The position numbers were made by a program, and so were the translations under genes. From B25-G16 sp964549945 (GTDB taxonomy: Bacteria > Desulfobacterota > DSM-4660 > Desulfatiglandales > B25-G16): 19,184 bases of DNA. The notes under the pieces were generated by a model, which saw only the letters and a list, made by a program, of their open reading frames with translations, searched no databases and was not told the origin of the DNA. The stretch spans positions 1 to 19,184 of the forward strand of contig CAZJXD010000098.1 of the NCBI GenBank assembly GCA_964549945.1, given 5' to 3'. Positions 5,923 to 13,081 of the stretch are shown here, piece by piece (positions within the stretch are counted from its first letter, which is position 1; every line of letters begins with the position of its first letter).

Positions 5923-7536
5923 CTACGTATGCCCCCTCGCTATGAGCTCATGGTACTCGGCCCCGTCAACCATAGCCTCCACAATAGCCGGTCCCTTTGC
6001 GGAGAATGCCCTCTGAAGCGCGTGTCGCATTTCGTTCATATCATGTACTGAATAGATCGGCACGCCGAAGAGATGCTCCGAGGCGAGGAGCCCGCCGTTG
6101 AACAGACGGGTGCCGGTTGACCTATATCCCTTCCGCTCCTGCTTCACGGTGATCAAGCTCAGTTCAGTATCAGCGAGCACCACGAACACCACGTTCAGTC
6201 CGAGCCGCCTGGCCGTCACCATCTCACCCCCCATCATCAAAAATCCGCCGTCACCACTCACGCACGCAACTGCCCGGTCGGGCAGGCAGAGCTTGGCAGC
6301 GAGGGCAGACGGCACGCCAAAGCCCATGGATGACCACCCGTTGGTCATGATCTGAAGCCCCGGCGCGGGAGTGGGCCACTGCTGCCCGATCAGGTGGGTG
6401 TGGGCGCCCACATCGCACGTCATGATCCCGTCTTGGGGCAGCATCTCTCGGAGGACCGCAAGGGCAGCCCTGGGGCCAAAGGTCCCGGGTTTGGGTTTCA
6501 GTGCCTCGAACATCATCTCCCTGTTCCTTGCTACCTCTTCAAGGTCCCATTCAGTTGTAACTGGCGGCATCTCGGCCAGATACTCAAGGGAATAGCGCAG
6601 GTCCCCCACCACGTCCAAGGCCAGCTGGTGGCTCTCGTCGATATCGGCGGGGGAGGTATCCAGGCTTATGAGCGGCACATCGGGCATCCAGTCCTCGTAG
6701 TTGAACTCCACCGGGTCATAGCCGATACCCACCACAAGATCGGCCTGGCGGTAGATTCGCGCAACCTCGTTGCTCAATGCGTGAAAGAGCACCCCTGCGT
6801 AACAGGGATGGGTTTCAGGGAGCATTCCCTTGGCCATGGGGGTGAGCACCACAGGGATCCCGTGCGTATCCACGACCTCGGCAAGTAATGTATTCAGCTT
6901 CATGCGCGCCGCAGTGAGCCCGACGGCGAGCAGAGGTCTTCGTGACTGTTGGAGGAAGGCCCCTGCCTTTTCAAGTAACTTTCGGGGAGCTGCGGGGGGA
7001 GCTGCGGGTAGAACCTTTTTGGAGGAGAGATCCTCCATTAGTTCCAGGTCAGCGAGGTCGGAAGGAACCCCTATGTGCACGGGGCCGGGGACCTCGGCAG
7101 TGGCTACGGTGAAGGCTTGATGAATCGTCTCGGCGACTTTATCTCTCCCGAGGCGAGTAGTCCACTTAGTGATGGGCGCAAAAAGGGCCTGATGATCGAT
7201 ATTCATCTGAGCCTTCCTCTTGCGCATTGCGTCGCTCTGCTCGGAGGTGAAGGCGAGAAGCGGGGAGCGGTCCAGGTACGCGCACCCCACGCCGGTGGCC
7301 AGGTTCGTGGCGCCGGGACCGTAGGTGCCGTGGCAGGCAGCGGGTATGCCCGTGATCCTGGCGCACACATCGGCCATGATGCCGCCGCTCGCCTCATTCG
7401 CCACCAGCACGAATTCCACTCCCCCGGTGCGCATGGCCTCCATGTAGGGAAGCCATGCTCCGCCCGGAATGCCGAACATATACCGGATCCCCAAATCCCG
7501 TAACGTAGCAACCAGTTTCTCAGCTACCGTTGACAT
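5923..7536 (-). CDS. Thiamine-diphosphate-dependent enzyme, acetolactate-synthase-like
   Basis: The 537-residue protein has the three-domain plan of the acetolactate synthase/pyruvate oxidase family. The N-terminal PYR domain has GIPGG and the catalytic Glu in VANEASGG (E48) followed by ACHGTYGPGATNLATG. A middle domain is at about 185-330. The C-terminal PP domain has GDGG at 428-431 followed by the metal-binding region. There the usual Asn-Asn after about 26 residues is replaced by ADTELSLI, so the Mg-ligand segment is unusual. ATG at 7536 is chosen because GGGGGGAAAG lies just upstream; an in-frame TTG four codons earlier is less likely. Substrate is unknown: 2-oxo-acid decarboxylation or carboligation. 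Fragments of a CoA-binding protein (upstream) and a dehydrogenase (downstream), each within 30 nt, show that this was once part of a larger operon. Confidence 0.88.
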   Translation of the reverse strand: MSTVAEKLVATLRDLGIRYMFGIPGGAWLPYMEAMRTGGVEFVLVANEASGGIMADVCARITGIPAACHGTYGPGATNLATGVGCAYLDRSPLLAFTSEQSDAMRKRKAQMNIDHQALFAPITKWTTRLGRDKVAETIHQAFTVATAEVPGPVHIGVPSDLADLELMEDLSSKKVLPAAPPAAPRKLLEKAGAFLQQSRRPLLAVGLTAARMKLNTLLAEVVDTHGIPVVLTPMAKGMLPETHPCYAGVLFHALSNEVARIYRQADLVVGIGYDPVEFNYEDWMPDVPLISLDTSPADIDESHQLALDVVGDLRYSLEYLAEMPPVTTEWDLEEVARNREMMFEALKPKPGTFGPRAALAVLREMLPQDGIMTCDVGAHTHLIGQQWPTPAPGLQIMTNGWSSMGFGVPSALAAKLCLPDRAVACVSGDGGFLMMGGEMVTARRLGLNVVFVVLADTELSLITVKQERKGYRSTGTRLFNGGLLASEHLFGVPIYSVHDMNEMRHALQRAFSAKGPAIVEAMVDGAEYHELIARGHT

Positions 7537-7566
7537 CTTTCCCCCCAAGAAGTGTTCCTTTTCAGC

Positions 7567-7656
7567 TCATCCTTCCCCTCTCCATATTTTCATTCCCCTG
7601 GGCACACCCACAAGGGCGATCGATTTGGGGGGAAAGATGGCATCAATTTGGTTCAT
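7567..7656 (-). pseudogene. Fragment of ADP-forming acyl-CoA synthetase CoA-binding domain
   Basis: A 29-residue frame reads MNQIDAIFPPKSIALVGVPR before ending at TGA. The pattern FxPKSIALVGVPRG(M)K is the characteristic opening of the CoA-binding Rossmann domain in NDP-forming acetyl-CoA synthetase-like proteins, which normally continues for hundreds of residues. Here it stops 30 nt before the thiamine-diphosphate enzyme start, so most of the gene is deleted. The frame is open upstream to about 7735 without clear homology. Confidence 0.5.
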
Positions 7657-7829
7657 CAGCTCTCGGGCATCTGCTATAATTCCACGATCCTTAAGGGGCT
7701 GTAGATAACAGGAGCATGGTTTCAGATGCTAAGTGCTTCGATTCGCAAATACAAACATAAAAAGGGTTTAATGATTTGGCTTAAGGGCGAATTGCTCAAA
7801 ATAGCTTAGCATATAGAACCCTTCACCAC

Positions 7830-7866
7830 AAGGCCCTCTCCTCTCAGCGAGGTAGGGGCCTTTCTA
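7830..7866 (+). terminator. Terminator-like hairpin, orphan
   Basis: AAGGCCC and CCT (7830-7842) pair with AGG and GGGGCCTT (7850-7862) with a small internal loop, followed by TTTCT. No gene ends just before it on the plus strand, so it may end an unseen transcript or be a relic. Nothing else was recognised in 7670-7960. Confidence 0.35.
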
Positions 7867-7968
7867 CAAACTCAATCTTACATCCATCCGATATTACCTA
7901 TTTCATACCAATATATCTCATAAATAAAACCTTGTCTTTTCAATGACGTTCTGGTACTAGGAAGATGG

Positions 7969-8064
7969 TGCTTTTCCCTGGATGCAAACCCTAAGCGAGG
8001 GGAAGCTATGGAGTGAATATTGAGGCCCCGCACCTCATATTGAGAGGTGGGGTTTTATTATTTT
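7969..8064 (+). promoter_or_regulatory. Structured leader with terminator-type hairpin before HSDR_N gene
   Basis: Two successive hairpins lie within 135 nt of the start at 8103. The first pairs GCTTTTCCC (7969 on) with GGGGAAGC ending about 8007, with GGATGCAAACCCTAAGCGAG as loop. The second pairs CACCTC (8031-8036) with GAGGTG (8044-8049), extended by CCC/GGG around a bulged G, and is followed by TTTTATTATTTT, an intrinsic-terminator layout. This could be an attenuating leader or a small RNA with its own terminator. I could not match it to a known riboswitch. Confidence 0.5.
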
Positions 8065-8102
8065 GGGTGAGTGAACATTGCTCATTAGCAAAGGAGATAG
8101 CT

Positions 8103-9116
8103 ATGCCCCCTAAATATGAAGTGAATGCGAAAAATAGAATAAGAAGTTTTCTTAAAAGGTTTACAGATGTTCTTAACAAAGCTGAAATTGCGGGCTTCAA
8201 TGAAAGTGACACAAAGGCGTTAGTCCATGAAATCCTAAATAATGCTCTAGGTTATGATAAATTCTTTGAGATAACCAGCGAGTTTGAAATAAAGGGAAGA
8301 TATGCGGATTTTGCTATAAAACTCGACAATAAAATCAAATTCTTCATTGAAGTCAAGGCAATAGGATCAAAATTATCGGATAAAGATGTTTTCCAGATCC
8401 AGAGCTATTCAGCATCTCACAATCTCCCATGGATGGTGCTAACCAATGGCCGTCTATGGCGATGTTACCATTTATCTTCAGGGACTCCTCCAGATCTCAA
8501 TCAGGTTTTCGAAGCTGATTTGATGCAGGCCACAGCGAATTTGAATGACCTGACAGAGCAGCTTTATCTCCTTAGCAAAGAAGCAATATGGCGTGATGCG
8601 ATCTCTGACTATTGGGAAATAGCGAAAGCAACAAGCCCTAATTGCATTGCACAATGCCTACTATGCGATCGAGTATTAGATGAAGTAAGAAAGGAAATAT
8701 ATCATCGAATGAAACAAAAAATAGGTATAGAAACCATTATCGAGGTTCTAACCACTCAAATCATAAAAGGAAATGTCCTTTCTCAAATAGAAATACCCTC
8801 CATTGGCGATAGTAAGATGGAGCAAACAAAAGAGAAGAGAAAAGAAATAACCAAGGGTGGACTGCCAGCTGTCTGTTTTGCGTATGTCCCCGATCCCATA
8901 CAGCCATCAAGTTGGAAACTCAAATACAGAAATCCTGATGGCACCGTATCACAATCTCATTTATTCGGTGCTGTTGCGGCCTTATCGCCAGGAGGTTTTA
9001 GAGGGAAAAGGGTAGAGATCCCAGTAGAAGATTTGCAGGATGTGAAAAATAAGCTTTTGGAAGCTTATAGAGAGATAAACACTCCTGAAGATCAAATTCC
9101 CCCTGGCTTAAAATAA
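8103..9116 (+). CDS. Type I restriction HsdR N-terminal-domain-like (PD-(D/E)xK) protein
   Basis: The 337-residue protein starts at ATG after AAAGGAG (5 nt). Residues about 35-125 match the HSDR_N endonuclease fold: E43 in VHEILNNALGYD, D69 in GRYADFAI, E83-x-K85 in FFIEVKA, and the QIQSYS region at 98-103, followed by a strand LPWMVLTNGRLWRCYHL. Unlike HsdR there is no helicase. Residues about 245-252 form a Lys/Glu-rich linker. The last ~55 residues (WKLKYRNPDGTVSQSHLFGA onward, then GGFRGKR and VEIPVEDLQDVKNKLLEAY) resemble a short repeat-like domain I associate with phage and phage-related proteins. It stands alone with no methylase or specificity gene. It could be a solitary nuclease or a defence or phage protein; the DNA-cleaving role is inferred from motifs. 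Confidence 0.78.
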   Translation: MPPKYEVNAKNRIRSFLKRFTDVLNKAEIAGFNESDTKALVHEILNNALGYDKFFEITSEFEIKGRYADFAIKLDNKIKFFIEVKAIGSKLSDKDVFQIQSYSASHNLPWMVLTNGRLWRCYHLSSGTPPDLNQVFEADLMQATANLNDLTEQLYLLSKEAIWRDAISDYWEIAKATSPNCIAQCLLCDRVLDEVRKEIYHRMKQKIGIETIIEVLTTQIIKGNVLSQIEIPSIGDSKMEQTKEKRKEITKGGLPAVCFAYVPDPIQPSSWKLKYRNPDGTVSQSHLFGAVAALSPGGFRGKRVEIPVEDLQDVKNKLLEAYREINTPEDQIPPGLK

Positions 9117-9409
9117 AATTCATAATAAATTTTGATACCTGACTTCTCCTAGGTCTTATTTAGGTGAGATTTTGAGGGATCTTTTATGCAGTATTGGAGG
9201 GCACCATAATCTAAACACCTAAAACCCATTTTTCACATAGAGAGGTGGAGGGGATTTATAGATTAGGATAGCTTAATTATGAAATGAATCCCTCATTGAT
9301 GAATTGAAGGCTCCTATTTATTAGAATATAAAGAGGATACTACAATAGAGCAAATGGAATCTATTGCTTATGCTCTAAGGGGCTTGATTAGCCCGTGCGA
9401 GGAGATTTA
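9117..9409. other. Intergenic region, no gene seen
   Basis: This AT-rich stretch has stops in all frames and no convincing hairpin with a T-run. The region presumably contains the potassium channel promoter, but no box pair is convincing. Confidence 0.5.
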
Positions 9410-10135
9410 TTGAGAAGTGAAAACAAGACATTGAGGCAAATGAATATTAAACAGATCATTGAGGAAAGCGATACAAGAGCCGGGAGGATATTTGATTTTT
9501 TTATATACGGCCTTATTGTCTTATCACTTATATCCTTCGCAGTTGAAACTCTCCCAGATCTTAGCGATAACACTAAACGAATATTAGATCTACTTGAGAT
9601 TATTGTTGTTGCAATATTTACAGTAGAGTATCTGCTCCGTTTCATCGTTGCCGATAAAAAGCTAAAATTTGTTTTCAGTTTCTATGGACTCATAGATCTT
9701 TTTGCAATACTTCCTTTTTATATTGCCCACGGTATTGATCTCCGTTCTCTTAGAATCTTCAGATTCTTCAGGCTAATACGTGTATTTAAAATATTTCGAT
9801 ATAGTAAAGCAATTCAAAGATTCAGAGATGCATTTTTAGCTGTTAGAGAAGAGTTAATTTTATTTCTAGTCGCCACGGGTTTTCTATTGTTTGTGGCTTC
9901 CGTAGGGATTTATTATTTTGAAAGCCCTGCACAACCGGAGCAATTCAAGTCAATTTTCCATTCTCTTTGGTGGGCAATCGTTACACTCACAACAGTAGGA
10001 TATGGTGATATATATCCTATTACTCCTGGAGGTAGAATATTCACATTTGTTATTCTTATCATTGGCTTAGGAGTGGTCGCTGTTCCCACTGGGTTAATAG
10101 CATCTGCATTAACTAAGACCATAAATAAGGAATAA
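9410..10135 (+). CDS. Voltage-gated-type potassium channel (6TM)
   Basis: The protein (241 residues from TTG) is a six-helix K+ channel of the Kv/KvAP type. S1 to S3 are at about 27-45, 60-80 and 94-106. S4 carries repeated arginines (RSLRIFRFFRLIRVFKIFR, about 112-131). S5 is at about 150-168. The pore loop has TTVGYGD at about 194-200 before S6 (FTFVILIIGLGVVAVPTGLI). No long cytoplasmic regulatory domain follows. TTG at 9410 is preferred because GAGGAG lies 5 nt upstream; GTG at 9395 and ATG at 9440 are alternatives. It lies downstream of the nuclease-like gene on the same strand but 293 nt away, so it is probably transcribed separately. Confidence 0.93.
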   Translation: MRSENKTLRQMNIKQIIEESDTRAGRIFDFFIYGLIVLSLISFAVETLPDLSDNTKRILDLLEIIVVAIFTVEYLLRFIVADKKLKFVFSFYGLIDLFAILPFYIAHGIDLRSLRIFRFFRLIRVFKIFRYSKAIQRFRDAFLAVREELILFLVATGFLLFVASVGIYYFESPAQPEQFKSIFHSLWWAIVTLTTVGYGDIYPITPGGRIFTFVILIIGLGVVAVPTGLIASALTKTINKE

Positions 10136-10170
10136 ATCTATTCTGCAAATCCCAAATCATAGAAAGCGAT

Positions 10171-10374
10171 ATGAAAATGTCGTTATTAAAAAGAGAATAT
10201 CTAAATTTCGATAAAGACGATGTGAAGTTATTGCAGAATATGATGAAGAAGTTTTATGAGACACATCAAGGCGCTGGAATGCCTGACTACTCGCCTAATT
10301 TTATTGGTTACCTTCCAGTTGCTACTATAACATTGCTTAAAAGGAGAGGTTTCAAAACAACTTATGACAATTAA
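10171..10374 (+). CDS. Small hypothetical protein, 67 residues
   Basis: The frame follows the channel gene by 35 nt on the same strand and starts with ATGAAAATG behind a weak AGAAAG ribosome site, so the second ATG at 10177 may be used instead. The product is basic, with a helical N-terminal half (KDDVKLLQNMMKKFYETHQG) and a short hydrophobic FIGYLPVATITLLKRRGF segment. No family is recognised. Its lack of stops could be chance, but the helical pattern and strand make a real gene plausible. Confidence 0.4.
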   Translation: MKMSLLKREYLNFDKDDVKLLQNMMKKFYETHQGAGMPDYSPNFIGYLPVATITLLKRRGFKTTYDN

Positions 10375-10393
10375 ATCAAGACTTGCGATCTAA

Positions 10394-10611
10394 AAAGCTG
10401 AGCTCTTTCAATTGCTTATAGAGAAGGGATTCATAACGGAGCAGGAGTATTTCACCAAGCTGAAGCAGGTTTAGGGTTAATATAAGAGCAGCTTTTAGAT
10501 CCCCAGATAGGCATTTACAGGGATGCGGAGAATGGGCCTTGTGAGGTTTGCATGATGCAGGGTGAGGAGTGGGAAGAGAAGGTGATTGATAAGGCTGTGG
10601 TTTTTGATTAG
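10394..10611 (+). pseudogene. Phage-like coding scraps
   Basis: Two adjacent stop-bounded frames without starts look protein-coding. The first (10394-10474) reads KAELFQLLIEKGFITEQEYF and ends KLKQV; such ITEEEY-type helices are common at the ends of small phage proteins. The second (10486-10611) contains GPCEVCMMQGEEWEEKVID with a CxxC pair and ends VVFD. Neither has an ATG, GTG or ribosome site in frame. They are probably remnants of a decayed prophage segment. Nothing else is seen in 10612-10830 apart from the upstream region of the next gene. Confidence 0.4.
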
Positions 10612-10830
10612 TCTATCTAGTATGTACTTCGTTGGGATTAAAGACTTTGGCACGAAGTGGAAAGTTTTTATCTTAGAAAAAGAGCTACAATTTTCCCATT
10701 TTAGTCTTAATATTTTTACGGTTTCAAAAAGGCAATTACCTATCAGGTAAAATTTCTAATATGAACAATTGTGCTGGACTCAAATGATAGGGAGATTAGA
10801 AACTTCCTATCAAAAAGGAAAGGAGTGGAG

Positions 10831-12126
10831 ATGAAAAAACAAAGGATTCTTACACTAAGCGTGATGGCATTGGTAACATTGCTTATTTGCACGATTTCCG
10901 AGTCTGTATTTGGTATTGAACGGGAGTTAACGATCTATGTTGACAAGGATACTTACACAAATTCTAGTAGTCCAGATACCAATTATGGATCCTCAGAGCA
11001 TTTGTACATAACTTCGTCAAACGACGTCGTTGGAGTGAACAATATCTATCTCTATTTTGACCTTACGCCAATCACCTCGCAGATTCCAGATCCAGTTCCC
11101 TCAACCGAATGGATTGAAAGTGTTACACTGCGTCTTGAAAATGCGCGGGTGTTCTATGAGTACGCTTCGGAACTAAGAGGCAACATATCCCCCGTTACAG
11201 GAGCCTGGTCGGAGAATTCCCTAACATGGAACAACAGCCCCTCTTTAGGGGATACAACGAGCATATTTACCATTCCAGCAAACGGTCCGGATCAGGATTA
11301 TTGGTCCTGGTTCGAGGCGGACGTGACAGAGCTAGTTAAGTCGTGGATTAATAGCGATGCAATGAACAACGGCCTCTGCTTGCAGGGCGGGACGGACGGT
11401 GGCTGTCATGTATTCAGCTCATCTGAGCATCAGACCGGTGAGCCAGTAAGACCTCGTTTAGCGATTCTGCTATCACCAGGTCCTTACAAAATCCAAGGGA
11501 CCGTCATCGATATTATTAATGGCAAGACCGTTTCTGGCGTGAGAATAACTCTGCGTGGGGACGCCACTGATATAACATATTCGCAGTCAGGGCTTATCAA
11601 TTATTCCTTCTGTGTATACAATGGCACCTATACGGTGAAGGCCACGAGTGACGATTATGATTTTTACGAATCAGAACAGGAGGTGACCATTTCCGATAAC
11701 AATGCTCTCATAGACTTCTGGGCTACACCCAAAGATTACCAGGAGGAGGAAGAGGATAGTAGCGATAATAACGAAGAAACCGGTGGAAATGTTAGCTCAG
11801 GTGGTGGTAGCGGAGGAGGCTGCTTTATCGCCACTGCGGCTTTTCTAGCGCGCATGGCCAAGGACGTGGTTGTATTGAGGAATTTCTGGGATAATGTTCG
11901 TTAACCAACTCACTGGGAAGAAGCCTCGTAAAATCTTACTACAACGTCTCTTTAGCCTTTGCTGATTACATAAAAAAACCATGAAGTTTTAAGTAGTGCC
12001 ATGAGACTCGGACTTACACCTGTACTCTATGGAGTTAAATACCCCAAGGCATCTGTCTTGATATACCTCTCCATTTTCATAGCTATAGCATTGAGCTTAA
12101 GAGTACAGAGGTCAAACAGGTTTTAG
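10831..12126 (+). pseudogene. Secreted DNRLRE / CFI-box-CTERM protein, 3' end frameshifted
   Basis: ATG at 10831 (AAAGGAG ribosome site, 6 nt) opens a signal peptide (residues 1 to about 28, MKKQRILTLSVMALVTLLIC). Next is a DNRLRE-type beta domain (about 31-214) with DKDTYTNSSSPDTNYGSS and a TWNNSPS segment, then a carboxypeptidase-regulatory-like Ig domain (about 218-300), an acidic linker, a Gly/Ser linker and CFIATAA (331-337). The open frame stops at 11904, but the family tail continues in the -1 frame (NSLGRSLVKSYYNV and ADYIKK) up to an A7 run near 11980. It then returns to the original frame (HEVLSSAMRLGLTPVLYGVK) with a final membrane helix (VLIYLSIFIAIALSL), ending RSNRF at 12126. 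One lost T near 11901 and one gained base near 11973-11980 explain both shifts. As sequenced it gives a 357-residue secreted protein lacking its anchor. Confidence 0.8.
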
Positions 12127-12601
12127 CCTATTCATTTTTGCCGATGGCAGGATCAAACGGCCCTACCTTTTTCGTTCAGTTTGATAATAAATTGCCACAT
12201 CCTACGACTGACGTATAGCTGCTATCAACAGCGTAGAAGTATCGCCTTAAAAATGTCAGGTTCGTATTACAATGCTACAATAAGACTAAATGGATAGTGG
12301 CTTCTCTATATGGCACGAAATCAATCGAATAGTGTGAATCCCGCTGTATACAAGATGTTGTGTCCGCTAAAATGAAATCCAATGCCATGCAACAACCTAT
12401 TCAGCTTTTATACCTGAATGATATCCAAAGGTTTCCGGTTTATTCGCAGGTCTAGATCGTGGCAAGAGATCAAAACCTTTGTATCTATCGATTGAATGGA
12501 TATTGAATTATTGAAGGATGTGCCACATTTTGTCTATAGTATAGTTACTAGAAAAAGCAGGCCTATTTTTAGGTCGAAAAAGATCCCATTTCTTAAAAAC
12601 T
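12127..12601. other. Intergenic region, no gene seen
   Basis: This stretch lies between convergent genes. Stops interrupt all frames and no coding scrap was recognised. A 7-bp inverted repeat, ATCAAAC with GTTTGAT, lies at about 12152-12185. No T-run terminator is clear. Confidence 0.5.
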
Positions 12602-12976
12602 CTATACTATGATTACGTCTTCTGGATCAAAAATAGGCGCATCAACAGATAGGAATTTAAGCACATTTGTACCTGTATTCTCAATTCGGTGCTTCTCTCC
12701 GATTGGAATAAGTACCGCATGCCCCGTCTCCACTGTATATGACTTACCCGAGATCTCCACAACTCCTGACCCATCAATTATGTAGTAAATTTCCTCAGTT
12801 CTTTTGTGATAGTGCTCGGTCGAAGATTTTCCTGGCTCAATGAGCAATGTCGCAATGCTTACATTTTTGGGATAAGATGTATCTCTATTGATAAGTTCTA
12901 GGGCCACGCCACAAATATCTGGCTCTCTTCTCGCTTCCTTCTCATGAATAACTAGCCTTTTCTTCCCTATACTCAT
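12602..12976 (-). CDS. Single-domain cupin protein
   Basis: The 124-residue protein has both cupin motifs. Motif 1 has H55-x-H57 and E61/E62 in EHYHKRTEEIYYIIDGSG; motif 2 is HAVLIPIGEKHRIENTG with H96. A metal-binding site is therefore likely. ATG follows TAGGAG at 6 nt. It lies 105 nt downstream of the SAHH-like fusion gene on the same strand and is probably the last gene of the same transcript. Small cupins of this kind include isomerases, dioxygenases and sensors; nothing in the sequence decides between them. In this context it could act on the product of the SAM/polyamine enzymes. Confidence 0.85.
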   Translation of the reverse strand: MSIGKKRLVIHEKEARREPDICGVALELINRDTSYPKNVSIATLLIEPGKSSTEHYHKRTEEIYYIIDGSGVVEISGKSYTVETGHAVLIPIGEKHRIENTGTNVLKFLSVDAPIFDPEDVIIV

Positions 12977-13081
12977 CTTTGAACTCCTATCATTCCCTTA
13001 TTCCCCTTATTTTCCACTTAGCAAAGAACTTGCGTATGTCTTTTACGTCGCAGACAGTCCAGCTTCTTATAATCGATTCTT

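Noticed and set aside
7985..8010. Possible c-di-GMP-type riboswitch core (GGATGCAAACCC)
   Set aside because: Only a fragment resembles the consensus; the partner helix and GCAAACC/GAAA context are not present.
8103..9116. CRISPR or restriction-modification locus around the HSDR_N protein
   Set aside because: No direct-repeat array, methylase, specificity subunit or cas gene lies in the window.
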